The notes beneath the pieces were generated by a model that was not told where the DNA came from, ran no database searches, and worked only from the letters and a program-made list of their open reading frames with translations. Positions 1 to 5,815 of a DNA stretch of 5,815 nucleotides are shown here, piece after piece. The stretch comes from an uncultured bacterium (lineage in GTDB: Bacteria > Bacteroidota > Bacteroidia > Chitinophagales > Chitinophagaceae). Numbering within the stretch: position 1 is the first letter of the stretch; every line of letters starts with the position of its first letter. The DNA lies in the NCBI GenBank assembly GCA_903957405.1, contig CAJBPC010000575.1:1-5815 (forward strand). Reading direction: 5' to 3'. Made by a program: the position numbers and the translations under genes.

Positions 1-197
1 ATCTTGTTCCAGTCGTCGGAGGTGTTGCTGTTGCGCACCAGTGATTCGATCTCGAAGGCTGTCAGCTGCCTGTGCCGGATCTGGCTTTTATTCTGGAGCT
101 CCCTCAGATGCTATTCATCCTTTCCCTTCGGCAGATATTCGGGTGCAATGAAACCATAGCCGATCGATTGTATCGGACTTTTACTGATCTGATTCAT
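1..197 (-). pseudogene. DUF4954-like protein, N-terminal part, interrupted by an in-frame TAG; runs off the left edge
   Basis: Reading the minus strand from the ATG at 197-195 gives 28 codons (beginning MNQISKSPIQ, ending YLPKGKDE), then TAG at 113-111. The same frame then stays open for 36 more codons to the window edge, containing RQLTAFEIESLVRN and SNTSDDWNKI. This resembles the N-terminus of the Bacteroidota DUF4954 family as I remember it (a Y/H-R-x-LT-x-x-E-I motif followed by a DW-x-K/N-I motif). Those proteins look like left-handed beta-helix, sugar-nucleotide-transferase-like proteins and have no established function. No ATG, GTG or TTG occurs in frame between the TAG and the RQLTAFE motif, so a normal start downstream of the TAG cannot account for it. 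The TAG sits where a tyrosine codon would fit (KDE-Y-HLR), one base away. Start lies 52 bases after the glmS stop with no promoter box between, so co-transcription is likely. A sequencing error, a real nonsense mutation or readthrough are all possible. Family assignment is from memory and moderately sure. Confidence 0.6.
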
Positions 198-213
198 GGA
201 ATATTGGGTTTTG

Positions 214-241
214 ACTGTCTGGGTTGTCCCGGGATGACAGT
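214..241 (-). other. Stem-loop in the glmS to DUF4954-like intergenic gap
   Basis: ACTGTC at 214-219 pairs with GACAGT at 236-241. Inside the loop, GGG at 221-223 can pair with CCC at 228-230 around TTGT. It lies between the glmS stop and the next start codon on the minus strand. No T-run follows it in the minus transcript (CAAAACCC instead), so it is not a classical intrinsic terminator. It could be an RNA processing or stability element between two cotranscribed genes, or chance. Confidence 0.25.
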
Positions 242-249
242 GGTGTTTT

Positions 250-2085
250 TCATTCTACCGTTACGCTCTTGGCCAGGTTCCTGGGCTTGTCGACATCCAG
301 CCCCTTATGCACTCCGATATAGTATGCCAGCAGTTGCATGGGAATGACCGACAGCAATGGCGCTACGATCTCATCGGCCGCCGGCACCGTCATGACGTCA
401 TCCGCCATGTCGGTAATGACGGTATCGCCTTCCGTGATCACCGCGATCACCCTTCCCTTTCGCGCCTTGATCTCCTGCATGTTGCTGATGATCTTATCGT
501 GGTATGCATCCTTTGTCGCGATGAACACCACGGGCAGCTGGTCATCCACCAGTGCGATGGGGCCGTGCTTCATCTCCGCGGCAGGATACCCTTCGGCATG
601 TATGTAGGAGATCTCCTTGAGCTTCAGGGCCCCCTCCAGCGCCACTGGGAAATTATACCCTCGACCCAGGTAGAGGAAGTCACGGGCATCGGCGTATTTC
701 TCCGCGATCATCCGGATGTTATCGGTATTCTGCAGGATCGTTTGTACTTTTTCGGGGATATCCGACAGTTCCGTCATCAGATGCTGGTAGCGTTTCGCAT
801 CAATGGTGCCTTTCTCCATCGCCAGTTTGAGTGCCATCATCGTGAGTACTGCAAGCTGTGCCGTGAACGCTTTCGTGCTTGCCACACCGATCTCCGGACC
901 CGCATGGGTGTATGCGCCGGCATGGGAAGCCCGGGCAATCGATGACCCGACGACGTTCAGCACGCCGAAGATCAAGGCGCCCTGTTCCTTGGCTTTTTCG
1001 ATCGCCACGAGTGTGTCTGCCGTCTCACCACTCTGCGAGATCGCAATGATCACATCCCCGGGATGGATCACCGGATTGCGATACCGGAATTCTGAAGCGT
1101 ATTCGACTTCCACCGGGATGCGGCAAAGTTCCTCGAAGACGTACTCCGCCACCAGGCCGGCGTGCCAGCTCGTACCACAAGCGACTATGATGATGCGCTT
1201 CGCTTGCTTGAGCTGTTCCATGTGTTCTTCCACCCCGCGCATGTGGATCTTTCCTTCACTGAGTTCCAGCCTTCCACGCAGACAGTCGAATATCGTATGC
1301 GGTTGTTCGAAGATCTCCTTGAGCATGAAATGGTCATAGCCGCCTTTTTCTATCGCGGCAAGCTCCATGTCGAGCTTCTGTATGTAAGGCGTGATGGTCT
1401 CGTTGCCGAGGTTCTTGAGTATGAGCTCATCCGGTCGGATGATCGCGAGTTCATAGTCGTTGATGTACACCACTTCCTTGGTATATTCTATGATGGGTGA
1501 TGCGTCGGATGCCAGGAAATGTTCCCCTTTGCCGATGCCGATCACGAGCGGACTTCCTTTTCGCGCCGCGATCAGCGTGTTCGGGTTGTCCCGGTCGAGG
1601 ATCACGATCACATAGGCGCCCACCACACGCTTGAGTGCGATGCGGATCGCTTCCTCCAGGCTGCAGTCGTTGTGCTCCCGGATGTCGTCAATGAAACTGA
1701 GCAGCACTTCCGTATCGGTGTCGCTGTGGAAGCGGTAACCTTTTTTCAGCAGTTCCGACTTCAGCTGACCGTAGTTCTCAATGATCCCGTTATGGATCAT
1801 CGCCAATTTCCCACTGGGGGATAGATGCGGATGCGCGTTCCTGTCGCTCGGTTCGCCATGGGTGGCCCAGCGGGTATGGCCAATGCCGATATTTGCATGG
1901 AGATCTTTGCCCACGAGGCTCTCCTCGAGTTCTGCGACCTTGCCTTTTTTCTTGTAGACGGAAAGCTCGTTGGAGAGCAGTGCTACACCGGAGCTGTCAT
2001 AACCCCGGTACTCCAGCCTTTTCAATCCTTTTAAAATGATGGGATAGGCTTCCCTGGTGCCGACATAAGCAACGATACCGCACAT
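250..2085 (-). CDS. glmS: Glutamine--fructose-6-phosphate aminotransferase (isomerizing), GlmS
   Basis: This cytoplasmic enzyme makes glucosamine-6-phosphate from fructose-6-phosphate and glutamine, the first step towards UDP-GlcNAc for peptidoglycan and lipid A. The 611 residues match the usual full length (about 608-614). The protein starts MCGIVAYVG, so Cys2 becomes the N-terminal nucleophile once Met is removed. The glutaminase domain (about 2-220) has GHTRWATHGEP at 69-79, HNG at 98-100 and DTD at 122-124. The first SIS domain has ACGTSWHAG at 302-310 and the phosphosugar motif SQSGET at 350-355. The second SIS domain has LEGALKLKEISYIHAE at 483-498 and KHGP at 506-509. The C-terminus RNLAKSVTVE, with the conserved lysine at 606, is intact. 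The start is fixed by the required Met-Cys. It has its own promoter and a short leader, with no room for a glmS ribozyme. It follows mgtE on the same strand after an 85-base gap and precedes the DUF4954-like gene. Nothing appears broken. Confidence 0.98.
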   Translation of the reverse strand: MCGIVAYVGTREAYPIILKGLKRLEYRGYDSSGVALLSNELSVYKKKGKVAELEESLVGKDLHANIGIGHTRWATHGEPSDRNAHPHLSPSGKLAMIHNGIIENYGQLKSELLKKGYRFHSDTDTEVLLSFIDDIREHNDCSLEEAIRIALKRVVGAYVIVILDRDNPNTLIAARKGSPLVIGIGKGEHFLASDASPIIEYTKEVVYINDYELAIIRPDELILKNLGNETITPYIQKLDMELAAIEKGGYDHFMLKEIFEQPHTIFDCLRGRLELSEGKIHMRGVEEHMEQLKQAKRIIIVACGTSWHAGLVAEYVFEELCRIPVEVEYASEFRYRNPVIHPGDVIIAISQSGETADTLVAIEKAKEQGALIFGVLNVVGSSIARASHAGAYTHAGPEIGVASTKAFTAQLAVLTMMALKLAMEKGTIDAKRYQHLMTELSDIPEKVQTILQNTDNIRMIAEKYADARDFLYLGRGYNFPVALEGALKLKEISYIHAEGYPAAEMKHGPIALVDDQLPVVFIATKDAYHDKIISNMQEIKARKGRVIAVITEGDTVITDMADDVMTVPAADEIVAPLLSVIPMQLLAYYIGVHKGLDVDKPRNLAKSVTVE

Positions 2086-2110
2086 GTGGTTTTGGTTTTT
2101 AGTATGAGTC

Positions 2111-2141
2111 CAAAGGTAGTGCTTGAGTTTGTGAAGTTCAA
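2111..2141 (-). promoter_or_regulatory. Bacteroidota-type promoter for glmS
   Basis: On the minus strand, TTG (2141-2139), a 20-base spacer and TACCTTTG (2118-2111) fit the Bacteroidota sigma-ABfr pattern TTG N17-23 TAnnTTTG. Transcription would start roughly at 2103-2106, giving a leader of about 20 bases before the glmS ATG. That means glmS can be transcribed independently of mgtE. Confidence 0.7.
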
Positions 2142-2168
2142 GCGGATCATGTTACATGCGGACCATGG
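2142..2168. repeat. Direct repeat plus short palindrome just upstream of the glmS promoter
   Basis: GCGGATCATG (2142-2151) and GCGGACCATG (2158-2167) are near-identical direct copies (9 of 10 bases) offset by 16 bases. Between and overlapping them is the 11-base palindrome CATGTTACATG (2148-2158). The cluster abuts the putative -33 element of glmS, a position suited to an activator or repressor site. The elements are short, so chance is possible, and no known regulator is recognised. Confidence 0.3.
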
Positions 2169-2170
2169 GG

Positions 2171-3562
2171 TCAAAGCAAGAGTCCTTTGAGGAAAAGAAA
2201 TGCGAAGGAGAAGTATATCACCAGTCCGGTGACGTCCACTATCGTAGCGACAAAAGGTGCGGATGAAACCGCCGGATCCGCTCCCACCTTTTTAAGGATG
2301 ATCGGCAGCATCGATCCCGTAAGGGTGCCCTGCAGCACAACACCCAGGAGCGAGAACCCGACCGCGGCACCCACCTCCCTGTAATGGATGCCGTACATGT
2401 CGGGGAAGAACTGCGACCACACCACCACACGGGCGAATCCGATGATGCCCAATACGGTTCCGAGCAGCAGTCCGGATATGATTTCACGGCGCATCACACG
2501 CCACCAGTCCTGCATCTTGATCTCTCCGACCGCCATGGCCTGTATGATCAGCGTGGAGGCCTGTGAGCCGCTGTTTCCGCCGCTGGAAATGATCAGCGGG
2601 ATGAACAACGCAAGAACGACCGCCCGTTGTATCTCCGCTTCGTAGTAACCCATCGCGGTGGCGGTGAGCATCTCTCCGAGAAAAAGTACGATCAGCCACA
2701 CGACCCTTTTCTTGAAGAGCTTCAGGATCGGTATCTCGAGATAGGGCTCGTCCAGCGCCTCGGTACCACCCATTTTCTGCATGTCCTCACTGAACTCCTC
2801 ATTGGCAACCCATAGCACGTCATCGATCGTCACGATGCCCAGCATCACCTTCCGGTCGTCGATCACCGGGAGTGCCACCCTGTTGTTCATCTTGAAGACC
2901 TGGTTGGCGGATTCCTGATCGTCGCGCACATGCAATGCAATGCAGCGACCATCCACCATTTCATGCACCATGCGTTCGGGGGGCGACAGTAGGAAATCCC
3001 TTATCCGTACGTCATCCACAAGCTGTCCTTGCCGGTTGACGACATATATGACATCAAGGTTATCAATATCCTTTCCAAAAGCCCGGATATGATCCAGCAC
3101 CTCGAGCACCGTCCAGTCATCCTCCACCGCGAGGTAGTCATTCGTCATCAGCCTGCCCACGCTCTCCTCCGGATACCCGAGCTGCGCAAGGGTGAACCTC
3201 CTCTCTTCAGGATTCAACAGCTTGATGAGTTCACGCACGGCCTCGTTGGGCAACTCCTCCAGGAATGCCGTGCGGTCATCAGAAGGCAGCTCATTGAGCA
3301 GTTCGGCGGTCTTTTGTGGCGGAAGATGCTGTATGATGTGCTTTTGTGCGGAAAGGTCGAGTATCTTGAAGGCCCCTGCAGCACGCTGGATCTCCAGGCC
3401 GCAGATGATGGTGACGGCATCCTCCTCGTTTTCATCTATCAGCCAGGCCACATCACTGATGTTTTGATAATTTAGGAAATCAGCCAGCCTCGACCTGTCA
3501 CTTTCCCTGACAAGTTCATCGAACTGCTTCTGCAGAGCAGGCTGACTGACCTCATTGCTCAT
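2171..3562 (-). CDS. mgtE: Magnesium transporter MgtE
   Basis: MgtE is a homodimeric inner-membrane Mg2+ channel whose cytosolic domains sense internal Mg2+ and close the pore when it is plentiful. The 463 residues are a normal length. In order: an MgtE_N superhelical domain (about 30-130, with repeated ELP and LNP turns), a CBS pair (about 137-255, with GRLMT at 136-140 and GIVTIDDVL at 242-250), a connecting plug-helix region (about 255-282), and a membrane domain from about 286 to the end with five hydrophobic segments. The pore signature PLIISSGGNSGSQAST is at 322-337. The last segment carries GADPAVSSAPFVATIVDVTG (427-446), including Asp443, which I take to be the conserved pore aspartate. 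The protein ends directly after the last membrane segment, which is typical. The start has no Shine-Dalgarno, as expected for the phylum. It is divergent from the SET gene (53-base gap), and no clear promoter box was found there. Confidence 0.97.
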   Translation of the reverse strand: MSNEVSQPALQKQFDELVRESDRSRLADFLNYQNISDVAWLIDENEEDAVTIICGLEIQRAAGAFKILDLSAQKHIIQHLPPQKTAELLNELPSDDRTAFLEELPNEAVRELIKLLNPEERRFTLAQLGYPEESVGRLMTNDYLAVEDDWTVLEVLDHIRAFGKDIDNLDVIYVVNRQGQLVDDVRIRDFLLSPPERMVHEMVDGRCIALHVRDDQESANQVFKMNNRVALPVIDDRKVMLGIVTIDDVLWVANEEFSEDMQKMGGTEALDEPYLEIPILKLFKKRVVWLIVLFLGEMLTATAMGYYEAEIQRAVVLALFIPLIISSGGNSGSQASTLIIQAMAVGEIKMQDWWRVMRREIISGLLLGTVLGIIGFARVVVWSQFFPDMYGIHYREVGAAVGFSLLGVVLQGTLTGSMLPIILKKVGADPAVSSAPFVATIVDVTGLVIYFSFAFLFLKGLLL

Positions 3563-3615
3563 GTATCGTAATTTGCGCTAAATTAAAACTTGTTTCCTTA
3601 AACCCTAAGCCATAC

Positions 3616-4014
3616 ATGATGATTCTCCCCTGCCTGACCATTGTTGACACCCCCCTCATGGGCAGGGGCGTGTTCACCGGTGAGCCCATCCCCGCCGGAA
3701 CGGTGGTGGAGATCGCCCCTGTGATCGTCATGGGGCCTGAAGAAAGAAAACTGCTGGACCGTACCGCCCTGCACGATTACATCTTCGAGTGGGGCCAGGA
3801 TCGCACGCAATGCTGCATGGCCATGGGGTACGTGCCGGTGTATAACCACACCTGCCCCTCGAACTGTGAGTATGAAATGGATTACGAGGATGGAACGATC
3901 ACCGTCACGGCCATGAGGGATATCGAAGCGGGGGAGGAGTTGTTCATCAATTACAACGGGGATTTCGATGATCCGTCCGCCGTTTGGTTCGATGACCTCG
4001 GAGCAGGCACTTGA
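3616..4014 (+). CDS. Small stand-alone SET-domain protein (putative protein-lysine methyltransferase)
   Basis: The 132-residue protein is almost entirely one SET domain, the fold that transfers methyl from S-adenosylmethionine to lysine. The visible motifs are MGRGVF (15-20, the first SAM-binding segment), NHTCPSNC (77-84, matching the canonical NHSCxPNC pseudoknot motif) and GEELFINYNGD (106-116, matching GEELTxDY, with the likely catalytic Tyr113). The fold-critical parts therefore look intact and the protein is probably active. No pre-SET or post-SET cysteine cluster follows, and there is no signal peptide or membrane segment, so it should be cytoplasmic. The substrate is unknown; methylation of a host-cell or ribosomal protein cannot be told from the sequence. 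Translation may start at either of two adjacent ATGs (3616 or 3619); neither has a Shine-Dalgarno. It stands alone, divergent from mgtE and convergent with the kinase gene, so context gives no substrate clue. Confidence 0.88.
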   Translation: MMILPCLTIVDTPLMGRGVFTGEPIPAGTVVEIAPVIVMGPEERKLLDRTALHDYIFEWGQDRTQCCMAMGYVPVYNHTCPSNCEYEMDYEDGTITVTAMRDIEAGEELFINYNGDFDDPSAVWFDDLGAGT

Positions 4015-4052
4015 GCCATCCCGCTGCTTCCCGGAACAATGCAGGGCATACT

Positions 4053-4073
4053 CCGGTCAAGGTGACGGACCGG
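4053..4073. terminator. Possible bidirectional terminator hairpin between convergent genes
   Basis: CCGGTC (4053-4058) and GACCGG (4068-4073) form a 6-base-pair GC-rich stem with a 9-base loop, in the 81-base gap between the SET gene and the kinase gene, which end towards each other. No T-run follows directly on either strand. A 7-T run occurs at 4105-4111 but inside the kinase coding end, preceded by a weak CCTT/AAGG stem (4086-4089 with 4099-4102). The position is right for a terminator, but the signal is weak. Confidence 0.3.
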
Positions 4074-4095
4074 CATCCGGTGCATCCTTCGGCCA

Positions 4096-4980
4096 CTAAA
4101 GGTATTTTTTTAATGTGCGGCAGACTTCTTCGCGGTACTGTCCGCCGAACAGCAGCAAGTGTACCAGCTTTGGGTAAAGCTGGAAAAGATCCGTTCGCTG
4201 TCTCCAGCCGTCCACCAGCGGGAACACCGCTGCATAGGCCTCGAAAAATGTCGGGTCAAAGCCTCCGAAAAGCAGCGCCATGCCAAGGTCCATCTCGCGA
4301 TGGCCGTAATACACCGAAGGGTCGAATATCGCCATCTGCCCGCCTTCAATCGACATGAAGTTTCCACTCCAGAGATCACCATGCAACAATGCGGGTGCCT
4401 CTTCCGGCATGAGTTGCCGCAGTTTTCCGCACAGGGCTTCCGCCCACTCGCATTCGTCTGCGGAGAGCATCCTCTTGTCAAAAGCCTTTCGTGCCAGCGG
4501 CAGTATCCTTTCCTGTGCGTAGAAGTCTGACCACTGCTCATGTGGTTCGTTCTTTTGGTGCAATCTGCCGATGTAGTTGGGGTAGTCGAGTCCGAATGCA
4601 GGCCGGCTGTGTTTGTGCAGTGCCGCCATGGACTCCCCAAAACGCACCCAGCAGTCGTTTGCCGCATCACCTTTCGGAAGATGTTCCATGACGAGATAGA
4701 CCTGCTGGTGGAACTTTCCGTCGAATAAAGGTCTGGGCACTTTGATGACACCCGCATCTGCGAGCATGACCAGTCCACGGGCTTCCTTTTCAAAGAAATC
4801 CAGTCCGAAAATGCTGGCATTGACTTTCATGAAGTATCGACCGCGGGTGGTCTCCAGCAGATGGCATTGGTTGATGTCACCGCCGGTGACGTTGGTTTCC
4901 CCGAGGATCCTTGTCTCTGCCTGGAAAAACTCCGTGAAACGCAGTTCTACATGGGTCAGGAACTGTTGTCTGGTGTTCAT
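4096..4980 (-). CDS. Fructosamine-3-kinase / ketosamine-3-kinase family protein
   Basis: The family phosphorylates sugar-derived ketosamines on proteins or free amines at O3; the product is unstable and falls off, repairing glycation. Bacterial members often prefer ribulosamine or erythrulosamine. The 294 residues match the family's usual length (about 288-300), and the TAG stop falls at the expected end. Kinase-fold features are visible: glycine-rich loop VTGGDINQC (31-39), ATP lysine in FMKVN (Lys52), helix-C glutamate in KEARGL (Glu67), hinge VMEHLPKG (97-104), catalytic LLHGDLWSGN (198-207, Asp202) and metal-binding FDPSVYYGHREMDLGM (219-234, Asp220). In plant and human enzymes a redox-active cysteine follows the glycine pair of the loop; here that place is Asp35 and the nearest cysteine is Cys39. 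It is cytoplasmic, transcribed alone, convergent with the SET gene and divergent from the dehydrogenase gene. An aminoglycoside phosphotransferase-like kinase is a less likely alternative. Confidence 0.94.
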   Translation of the reverse strand: MNTRQQFLTHVELRFTEFFQAETRILGETNVTGGDINQCHLLETTRGRYFMKVNASIFGLDFFEKEARGLVMLADAGVIKVPRPLFDGKFHQQVYLVMEHLPKGDAANDCWVRFGESMAALHKHSRPAFGLDYPNYIGRLHQKNEPHEQWSDFYAQERILPLARKAFDKRMLSADECEWAEALCGKLRQLMPEEAPALLHGDLWSGNFMSIEGGQMAIFDPSVYYGHREMDLGMALLFGGFDPTFFEAYAAVFPLVDGWRQRTDLFQLYPKLVHLLLFGGQYREEVCRTLKKYL

Positions 4981-4984
4981 TTGA

Positions 4985-4992
4985 CAAAGTTA
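4985..4992 (-). promoter_or_regulatory. TAnnTTTG promoter-like box abutting the kinase start codon
   Basis: On the minus strand TAACTTTG (4992-4985) matches the Bacteroidota -7 element perfectly and ends only 4 bases before the kinase ATG. At the usual upstream distance (19 bases) there is only GTG rather than TTG (5014-5012); a TTG at 5008-5006 is too close, with a 13-base spacer. If used, transcription would begin at or next to the start codon, giving a leaderless message. Confidence 0.4.
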
Positions 4993-5074
4993 GCCGGATT
5001 TGATACAACGTCACCCACATGGCGCCGTCGACTTCCATGCCGAAATCACGGCCAGACCAAATTCTTGAACCAGA

Positions 5075-5106
5075 TTGGCAAAAAGGAACCGGAGTGAGTA
5101 TCTTTG
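5075..5106 (+). promoter_or_regulatory. Bacteroidota-type promoter for the acyl-CoA dehydrogenase gene
   Basis: TTG (5075-5077), a 21-base spacer and TATCTTTG (5099-5106) match the phylum's TTG N17-23 TAnnTTTG pattern. The start codon lies 17 bases after the -7 box, so the leader would be only about 10-12 bases. No Shine-Dalgarno is present (TTTCACACC before the ATG). Confidence 0.65.
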
Positions 5107-5123
5107 TGCATCAATTTCACACC

Positions 5124-5815
5124 ATGGCATCATCCGATCTTTTCCAAAGCCCCGATTATTTCGACATCGATGATCTCCTTACCGATGAGCACAAGCTCAT
5201 ACGGGAAACCGTGCGCAATTACGTGAAGAAGGATATCTCTCCGATCATAGAGGACTATGCCCAACGGGGGGAGTTTCCGTTGCAGATCGTGAAGCAAATG
5301 GGTGAACTGGGCTGCTTTGGACCGACCACACCTGTCGAATACGGGGGTGGGGGACTGGATAACCTCAGTTATGGGCTGATGATGCAGGAACTCGAGCGCG
5401 GAGACAGCGGCGTGCGATCCACCGCATCCGTGCAGGGGTCCCTGGTGATGTATCCGATCAATGCATTCGGCAGTGAGGCGCAAAAACAAAAATACCTCCC
5501 CAGGCTTGCCAGTGGGGAATGGCTCGGTTGCTTTGGGCTGACGGAACCTGACCATGGCAGCAATCCTTCCGGGATGACGACCAATATCAGGGATATGGGG
5601 GATCATGTGTTGCTCAATGGCGCAAAGATGTGGATCAGCAATGCGCCATATGCGCAGATGGCCGTCGTATGGGCAAAGGATGAGGAGGGCGTGGTACGCG
5701 GAGTGATCGTCGAGCGGGGCATGGAAGGGTTCACCACACCCGCCACCCATGGCAAATGGAGCCTGCGGGCATCCGCAACAGGAGAGCTTGTTTTCGATAA
5801 TGTCAAAGTCCCAAA
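5124..5815 (+). CDS. Acyl-CoA dehydrogenase, glutaryl-CoA dehydrogenase type (N-terminal 230 codons; runs off the right edge)
   Basis: Glutaryl-CoA dehydrogenase is a cytoplasmic FAD enzyme that converts glutaryl-CoA to crotonyl-CoA and CO2 in lysine and tryptophan breakdown, passing electrons to an electron-transfer flavoprotein. The translated part covers the N-terminal helical domain (about 15-130) and most of the middle beta domain. It closely follows human GCDH as I recall it: ELERGDSGVRS (89-99), SVQGSLVMYPI (102-112), GCFGLTEPDHGSNPSGM (135-151), NGAKMWISNAP (165-175) and GKWSLRASATGE. Arg98-Ser99 correspond to human Arg94/Ser95 (mature numbering), which bind the glutaryl carboxylate and set this subfamily apart from general acyl-CoA dehydrogenases. 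The catalytic glutamate lies in the C-terminal domain outside the window, so activity and the decarboxylating type cannot be confirmed. The ATG at 5124 gives a normal-length N-terminus just after a good promoter. It is divergent from the kinase gene, 143 bases away. Confidence 0.93.
   Translation, partial: MASSDLFQSPDYFDIDDLLTDEHKLIRETVRNYVKKDISPIIEDYAQRGEFPLQIVKQMGELGCFGPTTPVEYGGGGLDNLSYGLMMQELERGDSGVRSTASVQGSLVMYPINAFGSEAQKQKYLPRLASGEWLGCFGLTEPDHGSNPSGMTTNIRDMGDHVLLNGAKMWISNAPYAQMAVVWAKDEEGVVRGVIVERGMEGFTTPATHGKWSLRASATGELVFDNVKVP

Noticed and set aside
72..347. Open frame of 91 codons on the plus strand across the glmS 3' end
   Set aside because: It overlaps glmS and the DUF4954-like frame on the other strand, has no promoter box and shows no family motif.
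307..945. Long open frame of 212 codons on the plus strand
   Set aside because: It lies wholly antisense to glmS, whose domains and motifs are intact. The translation has no recognisable motif; it is a codon-usage shadow.
2086..2170. glmS ribozyme upstream of glmS
   Set aside because: The gap is only 85 bases and the predicted leader about 20 bases, far too short for the ribozyme, which is known mainly from Firmicutes.
3563..3615. Promoter boxes for mgtE and the SET gene in the divergent gap
   Set aside because: The best matches (minus TAATTTAG at 3585-3578, plus TAAATTAA at 3579-3586) each miss key bases of TAnnTTTG. The genes must have promoters nearby, but I cannot place them.
4015..4095. 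Small gene in the SET-kinase gap
   Set aside because: The 81-base convergent gap has no open frame with a plausible start and contains only short inverted and direct repeats.
5130..5750. Open frame of 206 codons on the minus strand
   Set aside because: It is antisense to the acyl-CoA dehydrogenase, which matches its family along its whole length; the antisense product resembles nothing known.
1..5815. Reassignment of TAG to an amino acid in this genome
   Set aside because: The kinase gene ends at TAG (4098-4096) exactly at the normal family length, so TAG works as a stop here; the three other complete genes end at TGA.

Overview
The window looks like a chromosomal segment from a member of the Bacteroidota, most plausibly a Chitinophaga- or Sphingobacterium-like lineage. 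Three things point there. Promoters of the Bacteroidota type (TTG, about 20 bases, TAnnTTTG) lie upstream of glmS and of the acyl-CoA dehydrogenase gene. No start codon has a Shine-Dalgarno sequence. The gene downstream of glmS begins like the DUF4954 family, which I know mainly from this phylum. No mobile element, tRNA, rRNA or CRISPR array is visible, and the genes are ordinary chromosomal ones.

Layout from left to right. At 1-197, minus strand, is the start of a DUF4954-like gene that runs off the window and carries an in-frame TAG after codon 28. At 250-2085, minus, is glmS, complete, with its own promoter at 2111-2141. At 2171-3562, minus, is the magnesium channel gene mgtE, complete. 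At 3616-4014, plus, is a small stand-alone SET-domain protein, divergent from mgtE. At 4096-4980, minus, is a fructosamine-3-kinase-family gene, convergent with the SET gene. At 5124 to the window end, plus, is the first 230 codons of a glutaryl-CoA-dehydrogenase-type acyl-CoA dehydrogenase, divergent from the kinase gene. No gene-free stretch exceeds 300 bases; the largest is the 143-base divergent gap at 4981-5123.

The genes do not form one pathway. glmS feeds amino-sugar and cell-envelope synthesis and probably shares a transcript with the DUF4954-like gene 52 bases downstream. mgtE controls magnesium uptake. The kinase belongs to the deglycation repair family, and the dehydrogenase acts in lysine and tryptophan breakdown through glutaryl-CoA. 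The two are adjacent and divergent, but a functional link is only an inference.

I found no convincing new multi-gene system. The most notable item is the amber codon that interrupts an otherwise coherent DUF4954-like reading frame. Lesser points are the stand-alone bacterial SET protein, a promoter-like box almost touching the kinase start codon, and a repeat cluster just upstream of the glmS promoter.
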